A stretch of DNA of 64,000 nucleotides. It comes from Forficula auricularia (lineage: Eukaryota > Arthropoda > Insecta > Dermaptera > Forficulidae). Each line of letters opens with the position of its first letter. Position 1 is the stretch's first letter. A program made the translations under genes and the position numbers. The stretch lies in NCBI GenBank assembly GCA_024734495.1, contig JALMQS010000681.1, positions 7,473,542-7,537,541 of the forward strand, read 5' to 3'. Shown piece by piece: positions 54,297-63,466 of this stretch. The notes below the pieces were generated by a model. The model was not told the origin of the DNA. It saw only the letters and a program-made list of their open reading frames with translations, and searched no databases.

Positions 54297-54386
54297 ATGG
54301 CTGGCCTCAGTATTAAGGAATGGGAAAAAACCATATCATGGATGTATCAATTCTATTCAAATCAAAACCGAAATTCCTTTCAAAGT
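54297..54386 (+). CDS. Possible small coding exon or alternative start
   Basis: ATG followed by exactly 30 codons to a donor T|GTAAGC. The peptide (MAGLSIKEWEKTISWMYQFY...) does not look repeat-derived. The end phase (0) fits the exon at 55588, so it could be an alternative first exon of the zinc-finger gene. No acceptor with a pyrimidine tract lies before it and there is no domain evidence, so this is weak. Confidence 0.25.
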
Positions 54387-54762
54387 GTAAGCCCAAATTT
54401 TTTATTATATATTAGTAAATGAATTAATTTTTTTTTCTAATCCTTTACTGATCCCGACCATTAAATTCTTTAAATTTTGTTTTTTTTGTTTTTATGCTTA
54501 AACGCTGTAAAAATTGGACGTTTCCAGAAAGCATACAAATTTTACAAAAAAATTTTACCTTTTCCTCCAATTTGATTATGAAAAAACTTTTTTCAAATTG
54601 GCCTTCATTCATCTCGTAATTTTCTCTTAAAAAATAATTTATATTATTAAAAATTACCGTATGTTTAATATAGTAACGAGTTATACAACACTTATTAAAT
54701 AAATCAACTTGTATTAAAAGGGATTATACTCAATACTCGTATTTGTAAACATTAAAATATAT

Positions 54763-54985
54763 TGAAGTAGACAATAAAAGAGTGTGTCTTCTGCTGGAAT
54801 TATAAATTTTATTTATTTATAACGAGACTATAGTTTCGAGGGCTTTGCCCTCTTCATCAGTCTATTACAATGTATTCACAGGATTTATAGTCTCGTTATA
54901 AATAAATAAAATTTATAATTCCAGCTTTTATTGTCTCCTTAAATATATAAAAATTCTGCTACTCTCGGCAAAAACTTTCAATTTA
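54763..54985. mobile_element. Foldback hammerhead element, 12-bp TSD
   Basis: ATTAAAATATAT is duplicated at 54751-54762 and 54986-54997. Left part carries the full minus-strand hammerhead; the right part is a partial copy in plus orientation (ATAGTCTCGTTATAAATAAA to GCTACTCTCGGCAAAAACTT) lacking the ribozyme 5' half. Same family as 4814 and 61587. Confidence 0.87.
54815..54872 (-). ncRNA. Hammerhead ribozyme, intact core
   Basis: Minus strand CTGATGA at 54860-54854, A, GAGGGC-AAA-GCCCTC, GAAA, ACTATAGT, cleavage triplet GTC ending at 54826. Helix I: TAATAGA before the core with TCGTTA after the cut site, around a small internal loop. Antisense to the zinc-finger gene. Confidence 0.87.
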
Positions 54986-55344
54986 ATTAAAATATATATT
55001 AAAACTTATTTATTTTAAATTGAGAAAAAGTACTCTTCATTTTTGATAAATTATTACCGTAAAAATAATTGTAAAAAAAAAGAATTTAAAGATTTTTTCC
55101 TTATTAGTTATTTACAAAAAGTTTTTATTTTCGATTTTACTTTACTTTATTCAATTATAACTTATTTGTGAATCTTTTTGAAAAATAAACCATTCAAATA
55201 ACATTTTTTAACAAAAAATTGTAACCAAAATTAATCTTTATATTGTAAAATATGAATGGTTATGAAATTTCTTTAAAATCTTGATTAGTTTAATATTATA
55301 ACAAATGAACGCTACTACATTAACTAGAAAGATTGGTGTTTTTT

Positions 55345-55480
55345 CATAAAAAGAAATCAATCAGGTTGCCCTCTGCTTGATGCAAAATTATATAAATATA
55401 TATTTGCATCAAGCAAAGGACAACCTTATAGATCTCTCTTTATGAATCAACAACTTTGCTACTCTCAGCAAAACAAAATC
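55345..55480. repeat. Inverted repeat with GCTTGATGCAAA arms
   Basis: AAAGAAATCAATCAGGTTGC-CCTCTGCTTGATGCAAA mirrors TTTGCATCAAGCAAAGGACA-ACCTTATAGATCTCTCTTT, closing over AT-rich sequence; followed by GCTACTCTCAGCAAAAC. A half copy is at 43720-43790. Related by its outer end to the hammerhead elements, without a hammerhead core. Confidence 0.8.
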
Positions 55481-55587
55481 TTTTCAAGTGGTGTTTTTAT
55501 TTTATTATTTTTTATTATTAATATTATTTAAATATTTTTTCTATCAAAACAATTATAAGTGATTTACATTAATTTATAATAACACAG

Positions 55588-55707
55588 GCGCGGCCAACGG
55601 AAAACGTCGAGAGGGAAAATCCTTCCGAAACGGCGTCTAAAGAAAAAGAAGACCATCCTGCCCTCAAACTCACCCTCAAGTTGACCGCCAATACAAATAC
55701 ATTCCAG
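55588..55707 (+). CDS. Zinc-finger gene, exon 3
   Basis: Acceptor TAATAACACAG, donor CAG|GTATAC; 120 bp, phase 0 at both ends, 40 residues: ARPTENVERENPSETASKEK then EDHPALKLTLKLTANTNTFQ. GC content is clearly above the flanks. The alternating LKLTLKL run is the only notable feature. The reading frame is the only open one and continues that of exon 2 without a join problem, which supports the gene model. Confidence 0.72.
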
Positions 55708-56139
55708 GTATACTTTTTTCCTCGCCTATCCTACCTACTCCTTTGACCTCAATTTATAATATGTTGATATTTATGCACTAATGCACTTGGATATCTCTAA
55801 CTAAAAATAACTCATATTTATCATAACTTTCTCCTTGCTTTATTAAACAAATGTATGATAATAAAAGTTTTGATGTTGCCTCAATCTCAAAACTACATAA
55901 TTTTGTTAAGTTAATATTAACAAATTGAAATTTTCTTTAAATCGAAAAATTCGTCAAAATTTTTATTTTATTTTCATATCTTAATCATGCCATTAATTTC
56001 GTAACCACCTCTTTCATTGGATCATTCTTTACATTTTCTGAAATATTTGAAATGAATATGATACTCTTTTTTTTGGTTGTAAAATATTAGAGAAATGTTT
56101 TTTACCTTATCAAAATAGAACGCATTTGAACCGTGTTGG

Positions 56140-56450
56140 TCTTTTTTGAATAGTACATTAACATGGGTATTTTCACCATAAATGTCATTAACAAACTTAA
56201 ATACAAATACAAACTCCCACTTTGTCATTTCCAACTCATAAATTGGTAGGTTATAGCTCTTTTCTCCAACGCCAAAATTCCCCCTAACAAAGGGAGAGAG
56301 GCAAGTAAAGTGTATATTATCAGGTATAGCCCTGCTTGCATTCGTTCAGGCTGGTATCCCCATCCTAAAATCAACATTAGTGTAGGGATCAATCTAGCCT
56401 CAAAACTAACGTAAAAAACCATATATTTTATAAGCAGAATTGATCTGAAA
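56140..56450 (-). pseudogene. Nuclear copy of mitochondrial ND4 (NUMT)
   Basis: Minus strand reads [20 protein letters not shown] then [20 protein letters not shown], the highly conserved core of NADH dehydrogenase subunit 4, followed after TGA by QSGSLYLYL...LLMTFMVKMP, the next conserved ND4 block. AGA falls where ND4 has Ser (FEA-S-LIPT) and TGA where Trp is expected, which fits the invertebrate mitochondrial code and not a nuclear gene. The alignment decays after VKMPM near 56150 and above about 56450. In the mitochondrion ND4 is a membrane subunit of complex I; here it is a non-functional transferred fragment. Confidence 0.92.
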
Positions 56451-56479
56451 TTTTTTCAAAATATTAATGAAGATATTGC

Positions 56480-57091
56480 ACCAAAAAAGTAGTCTGAGGT
56501 GGATGTTTGCACCGTGGAAAGAAGAATAGAAATATGAACATTTCAGGGATTGGGTCGAAGGGACCTGTGAATACGAGGCTTAAAAGCCTGAAGGTTATAC
56601 GTGGCAGAAAAGACGGATTCGGGAATAGATCCGTCTCTAGAAGTTAGAGGGATAAAAGTTGGCCAGTGCTTTTGTTTGGTTAATATCGATTGTTGGAAAA
56701 TCGTGTGTTTCGTTTAAATGAAGCTTTAAGTGGGATTATTGATTTTATATCATTAGAGCGGAGGCCATGGTAGTATTTATAGAAAAGTGAAAGAGCAGAG
56801 ATGATTCTACAATAGGTCCAGGGAAGCGAGGGCTCTAGTTAGCTGGATTCTGCCATAACTCTGATGCATCAAAGGGGGCAAGAGAATGCTTGGAGGCTTC
56901 ACACCATGCGAACCATATTCGAGACGGACGAATTTGGGCTTTGAATTTGTATAGGGTAAGAAGCAGTAGTTTTGGGAACATATATTTCCAAAATTTTCTG
57001 GTGGAGGACCCCCGGAATTAGAGCGTTCTGGCAGTGCTAAATTTGCGATGACACCACTGGTAAGAAGTGATGTGGTGTGAAAAAAAGCCAA
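56480..57091 (-). pseudogene. LINE ORF2 C-terminal remnant (Jockey/CR1-like)
   Basis: Minus strand, several frames: RLEYGSHG (reverse-transcriptase end LEYCSH), RALASLDLL...SLLFHFSINTTMAS, and a clean terminus LTSRDGSIPESVF SATYNLQAFKPR before a TGA at 56545-56543. This order is typical of the C-terminal end of Jockey/CR1-type ORF2 (SRTARxWNSLPxxVFPxxYNLQxFK). Multiple frameshifts; inactive. Adjacent to the ND4 copy. Confidence 0.75.
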
Positions 57092-58020
57092 GCAGCTTTT
57101 GCTACAAAAGTAATCTTGTCATTTGAAGAGAGATTGTAAGAGTAACACTCAACATTGATATTGTCTCATAAAATTGTAATGAGATCGAATTAAAGGAAAT
57201 CTTATTAAGTTTTCTATTGACGAGCCCAGAAATTAATTTTGAATTAAAATTATTATAATGCATTCACGTGACCTGAGTTTCAACAATCTTTTTCAAAACT
57301 TATTCGAAATAAAACTAAAACAAATTTAACATAATTTGCTACAAAAAAAGAGTATCATATTCGTTTTCTGAGTCCTTAAATACTTCGAAAAAAAAATCAT
57401 TTCCAGCATTTATTAATTAATGACTGGACGGAATATGAGGGAAAACTACATTATTGCACTTCTGCACAGGTCATTTTTAAAAATTGCCCTTTGAATAAGA
57501 CACTAGCATTTTTCAAAATAGAGCATCTATGCTAAGTAAATCTCTTCTCACCGTTCTTTTAAACACTTAGTAAAAATTAATAAAGGTAAAGGGTGTGTAA
57601 AAACGAATTTGATCAGTTTTGATGTAATAATTCAAAAAATAGTTTTTATTAGTTTTAGGTAATCTTTCTGAATTTCGAAATAATTTCTTAATTAATTAGA
57701 AAATTACTTTGAATGGAAATTGTTTTGGGTCAAACCATCAGCTTTAAAAATAACAAAAATATATTATATTGATATTTTCAAAGTTGAGTCGATTTCATGC
57801 GAATTTCCAGGTAAAAAAAAGGCTCATTTTTTCAAGAGAAAATTAAATTGAATCTTTACTCGAAATTATTCAAGGTTATCTCTTAATTATATAAGAAATT
57901 ATTTTCAAATCCGAAAAAGACGATAAAGACTAAAAAATATTACTTTAAAATTTGAATTTTTTGTGAAATAATTAATTCTAATTATTTATTGAACAAGAAC
58001 AAATAATACAATACAACTAC
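57092..58020. other. AT-rich intronic DNA, nothing recognised
   Basis: No supported feature. Confidence 0.4.
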
Positions 58021-58060
58021 AACGTTTCGCTCAAAGTATGAGCACTAAAAAATATTTATT
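58010..58060 (-). ncRNA. 5'-truncated hammerhead fragment
   Basis: Minus strand GCTCA-TACTT-TGAGC (helix II) then GAAACGTTGTAG, as in Penelope hammerheads, but the CTGATGA strand is replaced by unrelated sequence. It cannot fold into a hammerhead as it stands. Confidence 0.4.
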
Positions 58061-58273
58061 TGTATTTTTAACTAGAAAATTGATAAATTGAAAAGGCTTT
58101 TGTTAAGACTTTTATTTAAACTATCATCAGTAACTTAGTTAAGAAGAGGTTGGATTAACAAAGAAACTATGTCTTGAAAAACGCTAGGGTAGATCAAAAT
58201 ATTGAGCTATGCTCTATTTTAGAAAATATAAATATAAATATATATGTATAAATATATTTTGTTAAGAGAGAAT

Positions 58274-59460
58274 GAATGGTGTGGGTTCTTGGTGAAACAT
58301 TTTAAATAAAGTAAAGAAATTTTTGAAACTTTTTAAAATTTTAAATACTAGATAACGGTACTATGATGTTTTTATATTAATTATTTTTTTGTTTTAAAGT
58401 GAGGCAATTAAAAACCTTGAGAAAACAGTTAAGATGTTCTCCTCGTAACTCGAAAAATAAGGCTGCTAAACCCAAATTCTTCTGTTCTTAGCAAATATTT
58501 ATTTACAAAAACTTGCCGAACATGTCTCCAAGTTTTTGTAAATAAATATTTGCTAAGGACAAGAAGAATTTGGGTTTATTTAACAGCCTTATTTTTTACT
58601 TTACAATACAGGGTATGGTCAAGTATTGTAATCGTGCATGAAATTTTTTTTTTTGAAATATCTCAAAAACGGCTGAAACTATTTTGATAAAAAAAATTGG
58701 CCGAAACCATGGCATTTCGGTCTACAAAAAAGAAGTGAACATCGAAAAAATTATATTTTTTGAGATAATAACTGTTTTGCCAAAATGTCTGTTAGTTGGT
58801 TAGTCTGTGCGTTACCAAATTTTGTGGACGAGCTAGCTCAAAAACTAGTGTGAATATCAAAACCAAATTTCACACGTAGTTTTAGTTCATTGAGATTAAA
58901 AGCTGATTAGATTTTGGTGCATATCGACCCAAAATTAATAGGGGTGTGGGGGTTAAAAATTAAAAATCTCGGCCATTTGAGCAAACTCAACCAAATTATG
59001 TATACATACTCCGTGGTCCCCCAGAAGTCTAAAAATGCAAAAACTAACGCCCAAAATGGGGGGGAGAGGGAGTCTAGGGTCAAAATATGAAAATCTTTGC
59101 CATTTACCAAACTCAACCAAATTTTGTATACATAATCAATGGGTCCCCAGAAGACTAAAAATGCAAAAACTAACCCCCCTACATGATTATAAATAATTTC
59201 ATTAAATATTAAATATAATAGAGGGACCAGGGTGTATGGTAAAGTCAAGTGGATGGCCACATCAGAACTTGTAAATTTATTATCCTTACGAGAACATCTT
59301 AACTATAAAAGGACTTTAGTCCGTCTAATAATAATAAATAAATAAATAAACTGCTCTCAAGTTTTTAATTGTCTCATTTAAACAGTAAAAATTAATTAAT
59401 AAAATACTACTCTACTCTCTTATATTTTAAATTTTAAAAATTTTCTTTACTTAATGTAAA
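58274..59460. mobile_element. PLE-terminus hairpin split by a nested foldback
   Basis: GTGTGGGTTCTTGGTGAAAC...AAGTAAAGAAATTTT (58279-58345) and its inverted partner TTTTAAAATTTTCTTTACTT-like at 59425-59456 are separated by about 1.1 kb. The insert has its own arms (AGTTAAGATGTTCTCCTCGT at 58430 against ACGAGAACATCTTAACTATA at 59284), a 65-bp-arm hairpin at 58466-58600 (CAAATATTTATTTACAAAAA...), and the CCATACA copy at 58612. Confidence 0.75.
58612..59240 (-). mobile_element. CCATACA family, copy 5
   Basis: Minus-strand copy, from CAATACAGGGTATGG to GGTGTATGGTAAAG. It carries two to three of the tandem units; one G run is at 59059. Confidence 0.87.
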
Positions 59461-59500
59461 TATTGCTGCTTTTCGTGTATTTCAAGTAAAATAATATAAT

Positions 59501-59752
59501 TAAGGTGACCAACTGTTTGAAATAAAAAAAGGAGTATAGTAAATAAAAATTGTATGAAATAAAAAAAATATATATATTAAATTATATTTTGATTTCCCTA
59601 CTTTTGCCTCCTTATGCGGCCGCAATGGGTCCTGAATTACTTTTAATCGCAACCCTAAAGAAAAGTACTTTTGAAGTACACGATCCAAAGGAGTACATCT
59701 ACTAAAACTTAACTACAAAACTCTCTAAAAGAACACAGTTGATCACCTTAAT
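59501..59752. mobile_element. MITE with AAGGTGACCAACTG ends
   Basis: Ends AAGGTGACCAACTGTTTG and (reverse-complemented) AAGGTGATCAACTGTGTTC, flanked by TTA/TAA-type bases; 250 bp, non-coding. The superfamily is uncertain. Confidence 0.65.
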
Positions 59753-60137
59753 ATAACATGGGAATATATAGAAGCAGTATTCTCTAATGAAATTTATATT
59801 TCGCGCCTTTTTTTTAAATGTCAATTGTAAGCTAACTTTGTTTATGAGTTCTAAAATTAATATAAACTTCACATCTTAACATTATTATAGAGTCAATTTC
59901 CAATTAAAATAATTACTCGCTTTGGTTTGTATTAATTTCTATTTATAACAATGCATTATTGAATTGAATGCCATTAATTTAAGCTTTTTAACTATATTAA
60001 TTATTTCATTTTTTTTTCTTTTTACCTAGATTATAATTTTCTTAACCTTTATCTTCTTCGAGATTAATAAGAGAAATTGTTTTTAATTCCGTATTTAATC
60101 GTTTATTACTTTTATTTTTTTTTTTCAAACAATGAAG

Positions 60138-60215
60138 AATAATAGCAAGAAATCAAAAAAAAACAAAAATCCAACCCAAGAGAAACCCCGGAAAAAATCT
60201 ACGAAAAATTATAAA
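60138..60215 (+). CDS. Zinc-finger gene, probable exon 4
   Basis: 78 bp, phase 0 at both ends, between AATGAAG| and |GTATAT. It encodes NNSKKSKKNKNPTQEKPRKK STKNYK, a Lys-rich segment that could act as a nuclear-localisation signal. The frame and phase agree with exon 3, but the acceptor is poor and low-complexity A-rich DNA can mimic such a peptide. The upstream in-frame ATG at 60132 means it might also be an alternative start. Later exons are expected outside the window. Confidence 0.45.
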
Positions 60216-60394
60216 GTATATTTTATTCTATTTTTTTTTTTTTTATTCTTTTATCTTTATTTCCTTATACATGTCTAAATTTGTTTTAAAAAATCTTCTA
60301 TTATTTTTTATTACTACTAATAGTATTTTTATAATATAAAAATTTGGCTATATTTTGAAATGTGGCAATCACATGGCAAGAATACTTAGGGAAA

Positions 60395-60545
60395 GTGCAG
60401 GTTTTAAGTGAAACATGATATTAATTAATAAAGTAAAGGGTGTGTAGTTTCATAGTGAATGAAATAAAACTTAAAGAGGTTTATACAAACCCAATATATT
60501 TCGGATTATTAGTCCATCATCAGGAGTTTATAGGTTGAAAACAAT
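60395..60545 (-). mobile_element. PLE 3'-end remnant with hammerhead
   Basis: GTGCAGGTTTTAAGTGAAAC, AAGTAAAGGGTGTGTAGTTT, then the hammerhead on the minus strand. Shares text with the 17559 insertion and, in the ribozyme region, with 35351-35400. Confidence 0.78.
60482..60532 (-). ncRNA. Hammerhead ribozyme, intact core
   Basis: Minus strand: TATAAACTC, CTGATGA (60523-60517), one unpaired T, GGA-CTAATAA-TCC, GAAA (60502-60499), self-complementary ATATAT, T as cleavage base (60493), then GGGTTTGTATA. Helix I pairs TATAAACTC with GGGTTTGTA through nine pairs including G-U wobbles. Helix II has only three pairs. Confidence 0.75.
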
Positions 60546-61682
60546 TGTAATAAGACTTTTTTTATTAAAATCAAGGGTTTTAAAATACTAGAATGAGCAA
60601 ATTTTATGTACACTATTTATCCATGTTTTTAGTTTTTTTTAAATGTAGGCCCTACAGTTCTTGCAAGAGATTCAGAGGAAAAAATGTGTTTTGTATTGCC
60701 ATACGGTTAATAATGAATAGGAGGAAAAAATGATCAAGCCAAAGGTTGGAGACGTAGGTGTATATGTTGCAGTAAAAACCCGTTTTTTAGTAAGAATGGG
60801 TTCTTACTGGTTAAAACGCGTTTCACAAAATAGCTTTATGGCAACTAGAATTTACTGATGTTTGTTGAGTTTGGTTCAAAGGTCTAGAATGTTGGGGTGG
60901 TGGTGTGGGGGCGGGGGTTGGGCACGGGTTCATAGTGCGGGGGTAGGGGTCGGGGGGGGGGTTCGTTGGTTGGGTCCAGGGGGCGTGTCCCCTGTCTAGC
61001 AAGAGGAGCCGCCTAAGTCGGGCCTTGCAGCTAGTTATTAATAATTACATGCCTACTTAGTTGATTTCTTAATCGAAAAGATTTATTACAATTTGAACAT
61101 TGAAATGGCTTAACATTAGGATTAAAATGAGTTAAGCCATTTCAATGTTCAAATCGTAATAAATCTTTTCGATTAAGCAAATCAACTAAGTAGGCATGTA
61201 TTATTAATAACTAGCTGCAAGGCACGCCCCACGAACCCCAACCAACGACCCCCCGAAACCCACCCAGCATCCCTACCCCCGCACCATGAACCCGTGCCCA
61301 ACTCCCGCCCCCACACCACCACCCCAACATTCTAGACCAGAGGTCGGGGAACTTTTTTAGTTAGCCATTACTCCAAAATATTTTTGCGTAGGTCGCTGTT
61401 ACCCCTACATTCTGAAAAGCAAGATAAATGTATATTAAAAGAGAAAGAATTCAATCTTTAGGACAAATTCTAAGATTTTAGTAGAAATATCATTAAATTG
61501 CGATTTCAGAGGGGATTCATCACCTCAGGAGTCGAACCTGAGAACTAACATGCTTTCTGGTCAGTCAGCTCACTGTAAAAACATATTAAATTGAAAGTTT
61601 TTGCCAAGAGTAGCAGAATTTTTTATATATTGAAGGAGACAATAAAAGAGTGTGTCTTCTGCTGGAATTATAAATTTTATTT

Positions 61683-61740
61683 ATTTATAACGAGACTATA
61701 GTTTTCGAGGGCTTTGCCTCTTCATCAGTCTATTACAATA
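61683..61740 (-). ncRNA. Hammerhead ribozyme, left unit, two indels
   Basis: Minus strand CTGATGA (61728-61722), A, GAGGC-AAA-GCCCTC (one base missing), GAAAA (one A extra), CTATAGTC. The core is recognisable but the extra A between GAAA and helix III and the uneven helix II may impair it. Confidence 0.65.
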
Positions 61741-61787
61741 TCCACAGGAATTAATTTATGAAATTTCATAAATTAATTCCTGTGAAT

Positions 61788-61848
61788 ACATTGTAATAGA
61801 CTGATGAAGAGGGCAAAGCCCTCGAAGCTATAGTCTCGTTATAAATAA
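61788..61848 (+). ncRNA. Hammerhead ribozyme, right unit
   Basis: CTGATGA (61801-61807), A, GAGGGC-AAA-GCCCTC, GAAG (61824-61827), CTATAGTC with GTC at 61833-61835. The only deviation is G for A at the pair closing helix III, which could still pair with U as a wobble. Sense relative to the zinc-finger gene, downstream of its last recognised exon. Confidence 0.8.
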
Positions 61849-62798
61849 ATAAAATTTATAATTCCAGCGAAGAACACACTCTTTTATTGTCTCCTTCAGT
61901 AAAAACATATAGTAAATTTACAATTTTTTTAACAGTGTAACTACAAAGTCCTTCAGTCTATCAAAGCATTGTACTCGTAAACTAAATAAGATTCAAACTT
62001 GAAATTAAAAAATTACTATCGGCGAGAGTTTTTTGTCTCGTGGGTGTGAGCTGATTAACTGACTGCCCGGAAAGCATGTTAGTTCTCCTCCTGAGGGGAT
62101 GAATCCCCTCTTATATCGCAATTTAATGATATTTCTACTAAAATCTTAGAATTTGTCCTAAAGATTGAATTCTTTCTCTTTTAAAAAACATTGGTTAATT
62201 TGAACCCGAGCTGATTTTTTGAAAAACATTCCAAACTATTTTCAAAAAAAATGCTCAAATCTTTAGTTTTATGAATGTATATTATTTATTGAATTAATTA
62301 GAATTTACATGAAAACTATCTGTCAGTAAATAAAAATTGTAACATTAACATAATTCAAACTAAAATATCTACTATAATAGTTTATAAAATAGAAAATTTA
62401 AAAAAATGTCCTTATTATCCCCGATAGTTTCATTGTTACCCCATTTGGGGTAATTTACCCCGGTTCCCCGACCGCTGTTCTAGACCTTTGAACCAAACTC
62501 AACAAACATCAGTAAATTCTAGTTGCCACAAAGTTATTTAGTGAAACGCGTTTTAACCAGTAAGAACCCGTTCTTACTAAAAAACGGGTTTTACTGCAAC
62601 ATATACACCTACGTCTCCAGCCTTTGGCTTGATCATTTTTTCCTACTATTCATTATTAACCGTATGGCAATACAAAACACATTTTTTCCTCTGAATCTCT
62701 TGCAAGAACTGTAGGGCCTACATTTAAAAAAAATTAAAAACATGGATATAAATAGTGTACATAAAATTTGCTCATTCTAGTATTTTAAAATCCTTGAT

Positions 62799-63081
62799 AA
62801 ACTATCTATTTTTCATTATCATCCATATTTTTTTCAATTTTCTTTTAATTTAATAGGAAATATGACTTGGCTCTTATCATTTATCACAGCTCCAACATTA
62901 ACATCACATAAAAGGGAGATATTTTGCACTACTTTTATCGTCATTCTTATCGATTATCACAATTCCAACATAAATTCATCCATAGAGCTTAGGTCATTGA
63001 CACACTGATAACCTCTTTTGATTTAGCTACATAATAAATCATTAACACTGATCATTTTTAAAGTCAATTAAATTATTTTTG
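62799..63081. other. AT-rich DNA, nothing recognised
   Basis: No supported feature. Confidence 0.4.
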
Positions 63082-63171
63082 TTATGGAATTAGTTGGTTA
63101 ATGTCCATTCTTTATTTAAATAAAATTAACAAATTAATAGGTGTTTTGGACAAATTTTATATTTTATTAAT

Positions 63172-63216
63172 TTTTGCACAACGTTTCGTCCGTTTCCGGA
63201 CTTTATCAAGTGCTCA
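63172..63216 (-). ncRNA. Hammerhead-like motif, left arm
   Basis: Minus strand GCAC, TTGATAA, A, GTCCG-GAAA-CGGAC, GAAA, ACGT, T, GTGC. Helices I, II and the palindromic III are well formed, but the core is TTGATAA instead of CTGATGA (C3 to U and G8 to A). Confidence 0.5.
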
Positions 63217-63424
63217 ATCAATTAACAAATTAAACGTACATAAAATAGTGAGACCATCGAGAAAACAATTTAAAAAATTTAAGTTATCAATCTTGAGTTA
63301 ACATAAAAATAAATAATAATAATAATATTTATTTTATGTTAACTCAAGATTGATAACTTAAATTTTTTAAATTGTTTTCTCGATGTTCTCACTATTTTAT
63401 GTACGTTTGATTTGTTAATTGATT

Positions 63425-63466
63425 GAGCACTTGATAAAGTCCGGAAACGGACGAAACGTTGTGCAA
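63425..63466 (+). ncRNA. Hammerhead-like motif, right arm
   Basis: Same as the left arm, with GCAC (63427-63430), TTGATAA, GTCCG...CGGAC, GAAA (63453-63456), ACGT, T and GTGC (63461-63464). The same two core changes occur in both arms. Confidence 0.5.

Larger units (their letters stand above)
45693..55587 (+). other. Intron 2 of the zinc-finger gene (9.9 kb)
   Basis: Starts GTAAGA, ends TAATAACACAG. It holds a hAT palindrome (46089), the 1.27-kb hammerhead palindrome (48095), a TA-flanked element (50117), other inverted repeats and the hammerhead foldback at 54763. A weak alternative exon is at 54297. Confidence 0.6.
55708..60137 (+). other. Intron 3 of the zinc-finger gene (4.4 kb)
   Basis: Starts GTATAC; ends TTTTCAAACAATGAAG, a weak acceptor. 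Contains the mitochondrial copy, a LINE end and nested repeats. Confidence 0.5.
61587..61898. mobile_element. Foldback hammerhead dimer, 12-bp TSD
   Basis: GTAAAAACATAT is duplicated at 61575-61586 and 61899-61910. Two hammerhead units face apart across the central palindrome TTAATTTATGAAATTTCATA. Outer ends GAAGGAGACAATAAAAGAGT mirror ACTCTTTTATTGTCTCCTTC. Most complete copy of the family at 4814 and 54763. Confidence 0.92.
61338..62477. mobile_element. hAT-type element (1140 bp), perfect 8-bp TSD
   Basis: Ends CAGAGGTCGGGGAAC and GTTCCCCGACCGCTG; TTCTAGAC duplicated at 61330-61337 and 62478-62485. It contains its own inverted repeat (61435-61575 against 62045-62185) with tRNA-like box B GGTTCGACTCC (minus, about 61530), and the hammerhead foldback. 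No transposase. Confidence 0.93.
60568..62798. repeat. Large palindrome with nested insertions
   Basis: Outer arms CAAGGGTTTTAAAATACTAG (left) and CTAGTATTTTAAAATCCTTG (right) run inward through AACCCGTTTTTTAGTAAGAA and G-rich (60895-60985) or C-rich (61225-61330) tracts to a centre near 61122 (AATGGCTTAACATTAG / GAGTTAAGCCATT). The right arm is split at 61337 by the hAT element 61338-62477. Once that insertion is removed the two arms match over about 540 bp. Confidence 0.9.

Noticed and set aside
56022..56234. 70-codon minus-strand frame next to the ND4 copy
   Set aside because: It overlaps the tail of the mitochondrial copy in another frame; the ND4 reading through TGA explains the sequence better.
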